A stretch of DNA of 25,356 nt, taken from a virus. The stretch spans positions 1 to 25,356 of IMG/VR virus record IMGVR_UViG_3300025141_000672; one strand, 5' to 3'. The position numbers and the translations under genes are program-made. Positions 14,977 through 23,216 of this stretch are shown one piece after another; position 1 is the first letter of the stretch, and each line of letters opens with the position of its first letter. The notes under the pieces were generated by a model. The model did no database searches. It was not told where the DNA came from and saw nothing but the letters and a program-made list of their open reading frames with translations.

Positions 14977-16554
14977 TTACCGGAGTCTCCTTGGCGTATA
15001 CGTGAAGGCCAAAGCGTTTACTTCCCAATGATGGTTCGTAGACGGACCATTGACCTTCATACTAATACTTCTTCCTGTCCCAAGTGTGGGCAGATTTAGC
15101 ACCGAAGCAGTCAAATCGGCGGCAATCGCATCCCACGCAGCGTAATAGGACGAATCCGTGTCGGCGTCATCCCATTTGGCCGTATTCCAAAGGGATGTGG
15201 AAACCTTCCCCTCAACGGAAAGACTGAAGGAGTTGGTTTGCTCCGACTTGTCGTAATCTTTGTAAATCTGGACCGGTAGGGTGATTGTCGATTCAGAGGA
15301 CAGCACGACTCTGGGGCGCCCCCAACGCTTTTTCACGATTGGATCACGGCCAGCGACCCAACGGGTAACGAAATAGGAGGTGATATGGGTTTCAGCGCTG
15401 CTAGCGTAACGGTCGCTATTGCGATTCTGGTCATCCTCCATATTTACCAATACTCCGGTATTTGCTACACACCCGCCGTAAACGGATGGGGTAGCGTTGG
15501 GAGGACGATACGCGTACAGCGGGCCAGCGTCGATGTCAGTTGTGACCCAAGCGCCGCCTTCGCCCACGGTTGGGTCATACAGCAACGTACGTCTAGTGGT
15601 GGTGCCGTCTTCAGTCCAATCAACTGATACGAATAACTTGTTGTGTCCCCAAGCCAACTGCGGAGGGTTGGTAAATGTGATGCGCCCGTCATCGATCGCT
15701 GGTTGGAGTTTGGCAAAGAGCCAAACGAAGTTTTGACCGTCGAAGAGGTAGATGCCGTTTGTCGAAGACCAGAAGAATGTTCCGTATGTGGTGGCGACCG
15801 GGGAAGACAACGGGATAGAGCCGACGTTGTTGGTTAGGTTCACGACTTGGAAGGAATCTGAATCCCAACCATAGATCGCATGGACACTGTTCGACTTGAA
15901 CACCAGCAACTTGTCCCCGGCGGGGACTAGGCCGGTGATGTAATCGCCGTGCTCTCCCTTGTCGATGTCCACGTAATCGGCTGCGGTCCACTTTTCGGGG
16001 TCGTTGGCGTTGCTCCAACGAACCCGGTACTTGTAGTTCGTGCCCGATTCGACCGTGCTGGCGGTCCATGCGAAGTTGTTCCAGAACGCCAGATACTGCG
16101 CTATTGGAAAGTTCCCGGCGGACCCATTCAGCGTTGTTCCTAGATCGGCGCCTGAAGAACCATCCCATCTGAATGAAACAACGTCGCCCGACACCCCGTA
16201 AGCGACATTATTCATTGTCATTCCGTACACGCGCGTACCGTTGGTGCGCGCCGTGATGCCAGAAACATTGGTGAAGTTAGCCGTGGTCGCATAGGCCACG
16301 GCAGTCCCATAGTTCACCATTATCTGATTGGTGCCGCTATCGGTGTGTAGTCCCCAAATGCCCTTTATGTCTGCACCAAGCGCGGTCGGGTTCAAGCGAT
16401 CTACACCGTCGCGTTGGCGGACGCCTCCGCGCGGGTCAACAACAACATTCAGGAGGTCCGGCGATTCGTTCTCTTCCAGATTGAACTGATCGCTTCTAAG
16501 GTTCAGACCCCCGGTGAAAGCCTCAAGAACCTCAAGTTTAAACTGGCGGGCCAT
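14977..16554 (-). CDS. Tail hub/nozzle-like protein (P22 gp10-like position)
   Basis: This 525-aa protein begins MARQFKLEVLEAFTGGLNLR, with SPDLLNVVVDPRGGVRQRDG soon after. That is a common start for podovirus tail-tube/hub proteins placed after the adaptor. The body is beta-rich with repeated blade-like segments (GIWGLHTDSG, AYGVSGDVVSFRW, FFWSSTNGIYLFDGQ, LLYDPTVGEGGAWV), suggesting a beta-propeller. The C-terminus (HHWEVNALAFTYTPRRLR) is also typical. By order (portal, scaffold, coat, adaptor, this) it would match P22 gp10 or T7 gp12. Homology is inferred, not tested. Confidence 0.65.
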   Translation of the reverse strand: MARQFKLEVLEAFTGGLNLRSDQFNLEENESPDLLNVVVDPRGGVRQRDGVDRLNPTALGADIKGIWGLHTDSGTNQIMVNYGTAVAYATTANFTNVSGITARTNGTRVYGMTMNNVAYGVSGDVVSFRWDGSSGADLGTTLNGSAGNFPIAQYLAFWNNFAWTASTVESGTNYKYRVRWSNANDPEKWTAADYVDIDKGEHGDYITGLVPAGDKLLVFKSNSVHAIYGWDSDSFQVVNLTNNVGSIPLSSPVATTYGTFFWSSTNGIYLFDGQNFVWLFAKLQPAIDDGRITFTNPPQLAWGHNKLFVSVDWTEDGTTTRRTLLYDPTVGEGGAWVTTDIDAGPLYAYRPPNATPSVYGGCVANTGVLVNMEDDQNRNSDRYASSAETHITSYFVTRWVAGRDPIVKKRWGRPRVVLSSESTITLPVQIYKDYDKSEQTNSFSLSVEGKVSTSLWNTAKWDDADTDSSYYAAWDAIAADLTASVLNLPTLGTGRSISMKVNGPSTNHHWEVNALAFTYTPRRLR

Positions 16555-16560
16555 CGCCCG

Positions 16561-17277
16561 CTACCAGATTACGCCACCGGTATTGGCGTAGCGCAGCCTT
16601 CCAAACCCCGCTAGATACCGTGTGGGCCGTCTGCTGTTGGCAATCATCGGTTGAGGCGCAGGAACATCGGCGTAACGGCGCGCCACATTATCCAAGTCCT
16701 GAACGAACTGCGACTGATACTGGTTTGCCATAACCGGATCTTCCTGCTGGAGATACGCTTTAGCGGTCGCATAGGTCACAAGGACCGGATGAAACGCCGC
16801 AGGCAAATCCGGTTGCGTGCCATCGGAAGTACCCACTCCGAAAGAAGTCGCGTTACGCAACGCACGCACGTTGACCGTATAGGTCGTGTCCGGGGTCGGA
16901 TAGAAACGCACCGTGTCGTTCCAATAACTCCATTCCCACGGCTCTCCCGACGAAGCAACATCCAACGGATAGTTCCAGTCGGCATCGTCCGAGCCGACGT
17001 ACTGGAGTACGTGATCGTCGGTGCGCATGGCAACGATCTCACGCAACCCCTGCGTTACGGAGGCGCCTACAGTCGCAAGCGTGTAGTCCTTTGTCGAAGC
17101 GGAAGTATTGAAGGTGGTCGCTACCTCGTAGAACGGCCACCGCTTCTCGCTGAATACGATCGTGTCGAATCCCTGACCGATCATGTTGTTCAAAACCGTG
17201 TCGGAAATATCGGTTGCGTCAATATCAACAACGGAACGCACCTGCGTCCGCATTTCCGCAATAGTCATTGCGGTCAC
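16561..17277 (-). CDS. Head-to-tail adaptor (gp4/gp11-like)
   Basis: The 238-aa product starts MTAMTIAEMRTQVRSVVDID followed by LNNMIGQGFDTIV and EKRWPF. The helical N-terminus with a conserved Arg/Trp-Pro-Phe and later beta strands (RFYPTPDTTYTVNVRALR) is the usual look of small podovirus adaptor proteins. I chose the GTG at 17277 because AGGAGG lies 7 bases before it; an ATG three codons later lacks a site. It overlaps the Cys-motif gene by GTGA. Its function would be to close the portal and seat the tail hub. Confidence 0.75.
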   Translation of the reverse strand: MTAMTIAEMRTQVRSVVDIDATDISDTVLNNMIGQGFDTIVFSEKRWPFYEVATTFNTSASTKDYTLATVGASVTQGLREIVAMRTDDHVLQYVGSDDADWNYPLDVASSGEPWEWSYWNDTVRFYPTPDTTYTVNVRALRNATSFGVGTSDGTQPDLPAAFHPVLVTYATAKAYLQQEDPVMANQYQSQFVQDLDNVARRYADVPAPQPMIANSRRPTRYLAGFGRLRYANTGGVIW

Positions 17278-17537
17278 GACTTCGCCTCCTGCTGCCTTGT
17301 GTGGCCGATACAGAGGGTTGACCCGGCCACGGGGCGCGCTTTACAGGGCGCCCCGTGGCGGGTCGTAGCGGAGCAGAACCCGTCCAGAGAAACGGGAGGT
17401 TCCCCCAAGGCGTCGGTCACTCCCGGCACCATTCGCGCCCCGGCGCGTGAACCCGGAGCGTAATGGGATGGTGCTGAGCCGCGTGACCCCGCCGGTTCGG
17501 CATTTTTGCCGTATACGAGGGCGATTTCTCTGGACAA
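17274..17537 (-). CDS. Small Cys/His-motif protein between capsid and adaptor
   Basis: The 87-aa product uses a TTG start at 17537, supported by GGGAG 6 bases upstream. The N-terminal half is Ala/Gly/Arg/Pro-rich and low in complexity. The C-terminal half holds C-S-A-T-T-R-H-G-A-P-C-K-A-R-P followed by C-I-G-H, that is C-x9-C-x10-C-x2-H counted along the protein. This is a known small motif type (C-x-x-x-T-x-x-G-x-x-C ... C-x-x-H) likely to bind zinc. A 12-bp perfect inverted repeat lies inside its coding region. Role unknown; it lies within the head genes but need not be structural. Confidence 0.7.
   Translation of the reverse strand: MSREIALVYGKNAEPAGSRGSAPSHYAPGSRAGARMVPGVTDALGEPPVSLDGFCSATTRHGAPCKARPVAGSTLCIGHTRQQEAKS
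17326..17359. repeat. 12-bp perfect inverted repeat inside the Cys-motif gene
   Basis: GCCACGGGGCGC (17326-17337) and GCGCCCCGTGGC (17348-17359) are exact complements with a 10-base loop. The stem covers the codons for the HGAPCKARPVA stretch. It lies about 200 bp after the capsid gene stop, where an RNA hairpin could slow transcription or protect the capsid message. No U-tract follows. Confidence 0.7.
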
Positions 17538-17552
17538 GGTTCGCTCCCGGTC

Positions 17553-18512
17553 TTAGTCAGTCAGACCGTACAGCATTCCCTGCCGCGAGCGGTTGCTCGT
17601 GGTCAGGTTACCGTAGCAGAGGATCTGCGCGTAACGCGCATCCTGATTGGTTGGACGCACGAACGGCGTCGTCTGGAACCAAGTCTCGGTGTGAGCGACG
17701 AGGCGCAGGTACTTGGTGTTGAGGAAGAACATCTTCCCGTCCAAGTCCGTGTGGCTGTCGAACGTCACCGGAGCGCCCTTGAAGAGCAGGTTCTGGAAAC
17801 CCGCGTCCGCAACATTGGCGTCGGTGTACCGCAACTGTGGCTGGAGCAGCGACTCGTACTTTTCGTACTCGTCCTGATCCGTGATGATGATGGTCGGCTG
17901 ATCGTTACCGACCGACACGCTGTTGTACATCGTCGCCATAGCCACGATGGTCAAAGCGCCACCCTGATTGGTGAGAGTTGACCTCCACCAAGAGTTGTCG
18001 GAATCGGTGGCGTCAATGCCGCCAATGGCGCTACCGGAATCGTTGCCGGTACCGACCAGAGCGTTGAGGCCCAGCCAGTCCTTGCCACCGTTTCCAGCGC
18101 CGTTCGACCAAAACATGCTGTTCATGTTCTGGATAATGGTTTCCTCGGCCTGCATGACCTTGCCTTCCAGCAAGTCAATGATCTCGGCCTCACCGTTGTT
18201 CTTAGCCTCTTCGATACCGGTGATGGTGACGGTTGCGGCGTACTGCTTCCAGTCGTACTCAGCAGCCGAAATACCGGTCTGAGCAGTCGTGGAAATAGTG
18301 TCCGAACCCTCGTAAGAGGCAGCGGTGCTGTTGGTCCCGTAGATGATCGGAACAACAATCTTCGCACCACCGCTGATGCGCCGAATGGTCTGTCCATTGG
18401 TCAGCGCATAAAACAGCGGTCGCGCGGTAAAGACGTTATCCGCCAACTTGGGGACATAGTTCTTCAGCGTTGTGCTGAGAATCTGATCGAAGTCGCTGTT
18501 ACCAGCAGCCAT
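17553..18512 (-). CDS. Major capsid protein
   Basis: The 319-aa protein starts MAAGNSDFDQILSTTLKNYV and runs through DNVFTARPLFYAL, ISGGAKIVVPIIYG, SAAEYDWKQYAATVTITGIE and LLEGKVMQAEETIIQNMNSM. This order (helical N-arm, a GG-x-x-I-V-x-P-I strand, then a D-W-x-Q/K strand and a long spine-like helix) is that of the HK97-fold major capsid proteins of many environmental phages. Later parts (ITDQDEYEKYESLLQPQLRY, GKMFFLNTKYLRL) also fit. AAGGAG lies 8 bases before the ATG. Directly after the scaffold-like gene, as in P22-like operons. Confidence 0.88.
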   Translation of the reverse strand: MAAGNSDFDQILSTTLKNYVPKLADNVFTARPLFYALTNGQTIRRISGGAKIVVPIIYGTNSTAASYEGSDTISTTAQTGISAAEYDWKQYAATVTITGIEEAKNNGEAEIIDLLEGKVMQAEETIIQNMNSMFWSNGAGNGGKDWLGLNALVGTGNDSGSAIGGIDATDSDNSWWRSTLTNQGGALTIVAMATMYNSVSVGNDQPTIIITDQDEYEKYESLLQPQLRYTDANVADAGFQNLLFKGAPVTFDSHTDLDGKMFFLNTKYLRLVAHTETWFQTTPFVRPTNQDARYAQILCYGNLTTSNRSRQGMLYGLTD

Positions 18513-18528
18513 GATCTAGTCTCCTTGG

Positions 18529-19188
18529 TTAGTTGTCTGATATTTCTCTTTGCGCCAGAGCGAAAGCATCCCGAAGAGAGTTCACGGCGGTAGAAACATT
18601 GCTGGACACTACCGATTCAGGACTTCCTGCGGTCGATTCGACCACACTTGCCGCACGCTTCTCATCCACAATGTCGGCGTTTGTGACGCGTTCTTTCAAA
18701 TCCCCGTAGGTCATGTGAGCGTACGCGGCCTCAAGATTGCCGATGTTGTGTTTCAGAGCGTGAGCGTAAAGTTCCCGTTCGTCAATGTCTGCTTCAAACT
18801 TCTCCCGCAGACCCTCTACTTCGTTCGTCATCGTCTGCTGTCTAAGTGCGCGATTATGTTCCTCAATGGAAGATTCCAGTCGCCGCAAGCGAACTTCTTC
18901 CGGGTCCAAATCCTCTTCCAACTCTTGCTGGTTATTCATCTGGGTACCCGACGCAACCCCGAAAGCATCAGCCAAGGCCGAAACTGCTTCCTGCGGGTTC
19001 GCTTCTAATGCTTGGACGATTGCCTCTCCTTGAGCCAATCTCTCGCGTTCGGCTGCCAACTCCTGCGTCTTACGGGTGTAATCCGACTGTCGCTGGTAGC
19101 CATTCTGAAGTTCTTCCAATGTGACTTCATGTACTTCGCCGTCAATCTTGACGCTGTACTTGTCGCTTGTTGGGGCCGCTTCAATCAT
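18529..19188 (-). CDS. Scaffold-like capsid assembly protein
   Basis: The 219-aa product is acidic and mostly helical. It begins with VKIDGEVHEVTLEELQNGYQ and a QSDYTRKTQELAAERERL helix, typical of phage scaffold/assembly proteins, where the 'Y-x-R-x-x-D-Y-T-R-K-T' phrase is common. The middle is a strong coiled coil (EEVRLRRLESSIEEHNRAL). The C-terminal region is Ser/Val-rich. It sits between portal and capsid genes and has AAGGA before the ATG. No protease motif was seen. Confidence 0.78.
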   Translation of the reverse strand: MIEAAPTSDKYSVKIDGEVHEVTLEELQNGYQRQSDYTRKTQELAAERERLAQGEAIVQALEANPQEAVSALADAFGVASGTQMNNQQELEEDLDPEEVRLRRLESSIEEHNRALRQQTMTNEVEGLREKFEADIDERELYAHALKHNIGNLEAAYAHMTYGDLKERVTNADIVDEKRAASVVESTAGSPESVVSSNVSTAVNSLRDAFALAQREISDN

Positions 19189-19234
19189 TCGGAATCCTTT
19201 CGGTTGTTCCTATAAGGGACATCGGTCTGTCCCA

Positions 19235-21121
19235 TTACATGTTGGGCAACTCTAACCCCATTTGGTTTTGGAGTTGCGCCAACAGTTCAGGAGGCACCCC
19301 ACCCGTTGCCTCAAAGACCTGCTCTGGCACCGGACCCGGACCCACGCCGCCGGTTGCCATCGGGTTCGGAGGCGGAGCGCCCCCCATAGCAGCGGGGTCC
19401 GGCCCCATCGGCTGCTGCTGAATCAAGAACTTGTCGCCATCGGTGATCCCGAAACCGAACTGAAGCACATACTTCGCCAGTTCCGCCGGATCGACAACAA
19501 CGCCGATCAGCGGCGCCATAGCGTTCATCAACGAAATAGCCTGCTGCCGACGGGCTGTCTCGTTGAGAGGCTGCGTGGAACCGCCCTCCACCGAAAAGTC
19601 GTATTCGCCCACGATGTCGTCCCGCTCGTAAGCGACGAAATATTCTTGTTCGTCCTTGCCGGTGACACGAACCATCTGGGCGTCAGTCATGTACTGCTGA
19701 ACGAGGGCCATCACCATGCGGGCCACCTCGCTGATTACCAACTCAACAGTTGCCAACTTGTCGCTGGCGCGGGCGTTGCCAGCGTCAGCGATAATCGATG
19801 CCTCCGTAGCGGTACGGCGCGTTTCCGGCATCTGGCCTCGCGCATACTCGGACACACCCGACACCGTGTTGATGTCTGCCTCAATGATGCTGGACTGTTG
19901 GTAAATCTCCGGTGCCAACGGCACCTGCGGCAACGGCATGACAACGCCGCCCAAATCCCGGTTCTCGTCCACGACAGGTACGAACCGGCCATCTTCGTCG
20001 GATTCCAAAGCCTCACGGCCCTCAGGTCCGAACGACCGCTCATGGTACAGATACTTGCGGGCGTAACGCTTCCGATGGTTGACCATCTGCGTCCGCGTCT
20101 TATTTAGTTCTTCCTGTAGCGATTCGATCTGCGACAAATCACCGATCGGATAAAACGTGTCGGGAACGTCGTAGTTGCGCAACATCACGAACGGATGCCC
20201 AAATGCGTAAGGCATCGGCGTGGGATCCAGCAGATAGTCGTCGCCAGACGTTGCGCATACAGCGAGCGTGCCATTCTTCAGGTCGTAGTATTCGTACAGG
20301 CTGACCCGTTCCACCAGATCGGCGTACTGTTCCCGTTCTGTGTCGTTATCCCACCGGTACCGCACCCCGGCATCCGCCGTCAGCGCCTGTCGAACCTTCG
20401 ACTTGAATCGCTTGTCCTTCCGCACCTCTTCCAGCGGGCGAACAATCCGCTGAACGATCCATTTGGCGTCATCAAGGCAAGTCGCCTCAGGATCCACCAG
20501 CATGTCGAACGGGGAAATCCGCTCAACGAAAGCCTGATCCTCCACGATTTCCATTCGGGTATTGGGAACAGCGGCAACAAGGTCGTCGTCGGTGGGCAGT
20601 TCTCCGGCCATCGCCGGGTTCTCATAGGCAAAGTCCTGTACCTCCATCGCGGCAGTAGCGAGTTCCAAGTCTCGCTCATCCGCTGAGACAGCGCGTTCCT
20701 CTTCAACGAACCGCCAACCCACCTTGAGCCAGCCATGCCCCAGAATGAGGAAGTCCTTTACCGCCCTGCGGAAAGGCTTCCGATAGTCGTGGTGTCTCCA
20801 CAAATAGTTGATAACCGCTTCTACGAATACGGCCCGATCTTCGTCGCCTTCCTTATTCGCAGTAACCGTGATCTGTGGATGGTTGACGGCAACGGACGGA
20901 GCGATCACATTGATCGTAGAAAACGCAAGGTTGACAGAAACGCGGTCATAGGAAACATTTCCAACCGCACCGCCGGGGTTACCGAAATAGGTCTTTCCCC
21001 GGTACATGTCGATCATGCGACGCCACATGGCGTCGTATCCTTCATCGACACGCCAGTTCTGCGTTAGTTGGATACGTTCTTTGACCTTGGCGTATTTGTC
21101 TGCCTTGGTTTCTTTCGCCAT
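19235..21121 (-). CDS. Portal protein
   Basis: At 628 aa this is the size of P22-like portals. The N-terminus has WRRMIDMYRGKTYFG and RVSVNLAFSTINVIAPSV; then comes an early YLWRHHDYRKPFRRAVKDFL helix and FLILGHGWLKVGW. Mid-protein there is ISPFDMLVDPEATCLDDAKW, a typical portal phrase, and VSEYARGQMPETRRTATEAS, which matches the conserved region before the long crown helix. The tail end is Pro/Gly/Met-rich. The ATG overlaps the 85-aa gene's stop (TGATG). Portal forms the 12-fold DNA channel that the terminase docks on. Confidence 0.9.
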   Translation of the reverse strand: MAKETKADKYAKVKERIQLTQNWRVDEGYDAMWRRMIDMYRGKTYFGNPGGAVGNVSYDRVSVNLAFSTINVIAPSVAVNHPQITVTANKEGDEDRAVFVEAVINYLWRHHDYRKPFRRAVKDFLILGHGWLKVGWRFVEEERAVSADERDLELATAAMEVQDFAYENPAMAGELPTDDDLVAAVPNTRMEIVEDQAFVERISPFDMLVDPEATCLDDAKWIVQRIVRPLEEVRKDKRFKSKVRQALTADAGVRYRWDNDTEREQYADLVERVSLYEYYDLKNGTLAVCATSGDDYLLDPTPMPYAFGHPFVMLRNYDVPDTFYPIGDLSQIESLQEELNKTRTQMVNHRKRYARKYLYHERSFGPEGREALESDEDGRFVPVVDENRDLGGVVMPLPQVPLAPEIYQQSSIIEADINTVSGVSEYARGQMPETRRTATEASIIADAGNARASDKLATVELVISEVARMVMALVQQYMTDAQMVRVTGKDEQEYFVAYERDDIVGEYDFSVEGGSTQPLNETARRQQAISLMNAMAPLIGVVVDPAELAKYVLQFGFGITDGDKFLIQQQPMGPDPAAMGGAPPPNPMATGGVGPGPVPEQVFEATGGVPPELLAQLQNQMGLELPNM

Positions 21122-21378
21122 CAGGCCGGTGCCCTCTCAATCGTGCGGCCAGCCGCCGTCGCTTCAGCGATAACCTTGTGTTCCCGTTCGCGCAAAGTCA
21201 TGTGCTGCTCATCCGCAGGCAACTGGGCGCGATAGCCGCGCCCGGTATCAATGCGGATACCAAGCAACTTGTGACGGTACTCCCAGAGATCCCGCAACTC
21301 TTCGTCCGTTTTCGGCCCCTTGAGGCCGATGACGTAATCGCAGAACTCTTCGTACCCCGCGTCGGGAGGAAGGATCAA
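21121..21378 (-). CDS. 85-aa hypothetical protein between terminase and portal
   Basis: The frame starts at a TTG (21378) that overlaps the upstream stop (TTGA), with no better in-frame start near. The product (ILPPDAGYEEFCDYVIGLKG, then LRDLWEYRHKLLGIRI, then REREHKVIAEATAAGRTIER) is acidic to neutral and probably helical. The stop overlaps the portal ATG. Such small genes between the terminase and portal genes are common; some assist packaging or portal assembly. I do not recognise a family. Confidence 0.7.
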   Translation of the reverse strand: MILPPDAGYEEFCDYVIGLKGPKTDEELRDLWEYRHKLLGIRIDTGRGYRAQLPADEQHMTLREREHKVIAEATAAGRTIERAPA

Positions 21379-21629
21379 GTCGGGTGGTTGGCGCTCTTAG
21401 GCTGCTTGGCCGAAGGCTCCACCGAACCGTGAATCCCATGCTGGTTCATAGGCGTAACACGCGGCCTCACACCGGCTCCCTTGTCGCCGGGAATCGCGTT
21501 GTCGGCTCCTTGGCCGACCCGCGCGTGTTGCGAACCGCCCGGACGGGCGGGACCGTTATACAACTGCTTGGAGTTCAGCACCGGATTGGCACCCATACCC
21601 GAAGCGTTGTACTTGTTGGGCTTACTCAT
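21375..21629 (-). CDS. 84-aa disordered-looking hypothetical protein
   Basis: The product (MSKPNKYNASGMGANPVLNS..., ending KQPKSANHPT) is rich in Asn, Gly, Pro, Ser and Gln, with little hydrophobic content, so it is likely disordered. An AGGAG is 10 bases before the ATG. Its stop overlaps the next gene's TTG start by 4 bp. It may be a short flexible structural protein or assembly factor. No family recognised. Confidence 0.65.
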   Translation of the reverse strand: MSKPNKYNASGMGANPVLNSKQLYNGPARPGGSQHARVGQGADNAIPGDKGAGVRPRVTPMNQHGIHGSVEPSAKQPKSANHPT

Positions 21630-21669
21630 AAAAGGACGCTCCTGTTCTAGTTATGTCCTAAATATAGAC

Positions 21670-22335
21670 TCAAGGTGTCCCACGTACGGAGTGAAGACCG
21701 ATCGTATCGGCCTCCGGCACCCCAGACGGAACCTGCCGACGCCACCAGTTGAACGTCCAAGTGTCATCAACTTCTTGAACATACTCGGGAATATAGGCGA
21801 ACTTGCGCATTTGATTCGCCAACGCCAACGCCATCACCCGATCATCGAACGGTGAACCCGACATTTGACCGCGTTCATTACGAACAAACGTCCGCAACTC
21901 CCCCACCGTGTCCTTACACCTCAAAATCAACTCGTCGTTCTTCAACGCCATACCCAAATCGTCAATCATCAACGGCTTCGACGTACGCGTCGTCTTCCAC
22001 CCGTACTCCTGAGACATCCGATTTGTTTCGCTATTCAACGACCGCTTTCGATAAAGGTTTGGATAGCCCAACTGGCGTAGTTGCGTAATCGTCGTAAGGC
22101 CGTGGTTATTCGACTCCACGCAACACAAAGCGTTTCCATACCAGATCCCAATGTTGTACACCTCATATGCCAACTCATCGGGCGGAATACGCCCATGCCA
22201 AATCGCAACCTGCTCCCCAGCCTTCACATCAATCACCTGAACACACGAATAATCGCCATGCCCTAGACCCTCGGCAGTATCGACACCCAGCACATAGCCC
22301 GACCAACGCTCAGGAGACTCCCAAACCGTCAACAC
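21670..22335 (-). CDS. Terminase large subunit, nuclease domain (separate gene)
   Basis: The 221-aa product has the RNase H-like nuclease landmarks of large terminases: YVLGVDTAEGLGHGDYS (first acidic residue), ALCCVESNNHG (Glu), and SPFDDRVMALALA (last Asp pair). The N-terminus (LTVWESPERWSGY) is the usual linker phrase just before the nuclease domain. The GTG start at 22335 overlaps the ATPase gene's stop as GTGTTGA and has GGAG 5 bases upstream. This argues for a real start rather than a lost one. It would cut the concatemer at packaging, working with the ATPase protein. Confidence 0.85.
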   Translation of the reverse strand: MLTVWESPERWSGYVLGVDTAEGLGHGDYSCVQVIDVKAGEQVAIWHGRIPPDELAYEVYNIGIWYGNALCCVESNNHGLTTITQLRQLGYPNLYRKRSLNSETNRMSQEYGWKTTRTSKPLMIDDLGMALKNDELILRCKDTVGELRTFVRNERGQMSGSPFDDRVMALALANQMRKFAYIPEYVQEVDDTWTFNWWRRQVPSGVPEADTIGLHSVRGTP

Positions 22336-23216
22336 CTGAACTCCAAAACGTTCTTTTGAAGTTCGTGAAGATACCCCGTCTTCCCGCGCCGCAAATACAC
22401 AGCCATAGAATCCAAAATATCTAGGTCAAAGACAGGATTACCTGACCTTACGAACGCCTCTTCAGGACTCGTCGGATACTCCTGAGCCAACTGCCACGGC
22501 AACATCGACTGCCGCTTGCTCTCATACCACGACTCATCCCGATCCTCCGACGCAGACCACGGAAAAAACATCGGATCGAACTTGTTGTTCCCCGTAGAGG
22601 CGCCCGTCCATAGGTGGTGAAAGAAGTTTCCACTTCCATTCGCCGTGCTAAGGCCAATGATTCGACCTCCAACATCAGCGACCGGCTCTATCGAAGCCCA
22701 TGCTTCCTCCGGGTTCGGAAGGAACGCCCATTCGTCAACCACAACGAGCGATGCTGACTCGCCACGCGCAGGATCGGATGCCGAAGGCATCGAAGTAACC
22801 TGACTTCCATTGCTAAAAACCATCCTCTGCTGATGATCGACCATCGACTTCGGGCCACGTTCCAACATCCAATCCGGTAAATACTTGTGTCCATACTTCG
22901 TCTTGCGTAACAGCAGCACCGCCTCCCGCTCTGTACGCGACAAATCAATAATGTTCTGATCGTCCCTGAAGAACGCCAACCAAAACTGGTGGGCGGCAAT
23001 CAAAGTCGTCCACCCAATCTGACGGGCCTTCAAAGTCAACGAATAACGGCAATCCGCCCAACGCCGCAAAGCCTCAGACTGCGCCGCACGCAAATCAAAC
23101 AGAATCCGCCCATGCGCAGGATGCGCTATATGCCAATACTTGCGCAAAAAATAGGACTCATCCCGAACACACCTGCGCCACTCGGCCTCCTGCCGAAGTT
23201 CACTCAGACGACTCAT
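22329..23216 (-). CDS. Terminase large subunit, ATPase domain (separate gene)
   Basis: The 295-aa product opens with WRRCVRDESYFLRKYWHI and then shows a Walker-A-like LKARQIGWTTL, Walker B VVVDEWAFL (Asp-Glu), and the coupling motif IGLSTANG. The usual Lys of GKT is Trp here; Lys or Arg just before the loop (K-A-R-Q) may supply the charge, as in other terminases with a deviant loop. The frame ends LHELQKNVLEFRC, just where the nuclease domain should follow, so this is half of a normal terminase. It follows the 33-aa gene: TAG then ATG. Confidence 0.88.
   Translation of the reverse strand: MSRLSELRQEAEWRRCVRDESYFLRKYWHIAHPAHGRILFDLRAAQSEALRRWADCRYSLTLKARQIGWTTLIAAHQFWLAFFRDDQNIIDLSRTEREAVLLLRKTKYGHKYLPDWMLERGPKSMVDHQQRMVFSNGSQVTSMPSASDPARGESASLVVVDEWAFLPNPEEAWASIEPVADVGGRIIGLSTANGSGNFFHHLWTGASTGNNKFDPMFFPWSASEDRDESWYESKRQSMLPWQLAQEYPTSPEEAFVRSGNPVFDLDILDSMAVYLRRGKTGYLHELQKNVLEFRC
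22341..22344 (-). promoter_or_regulatory. Ribosome site for the nuclease gene
   Basis: GGAG sits 5 bases before the GTG at 22335 and lies within the last codons of the ATPase gene. It supports reinitiation of the nuclease gene at GTGTTGA and weakens the view that the split is only a sequencing slip. Confidence 0.6.

Noticed and set aside
16651-17463. 270-codon plus-strand frame over the adaptor gene
   Set aside because: Crosses two well-supported minus genes with good ribosome sites and shows no motif.
19262-20107. 281-codon plus-strand frame over the portal gene
   Set aside because: His/Arg/Leu-rich shadow of the portal frame, which has clear family motifs.
22325-22350. Programmed -1 frameshift joining the terminase halves
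   Set aside because: No X-XXY-YYZ heptamer was found and the second gene has its own start and GGAG. Kept only as a possibility to check.
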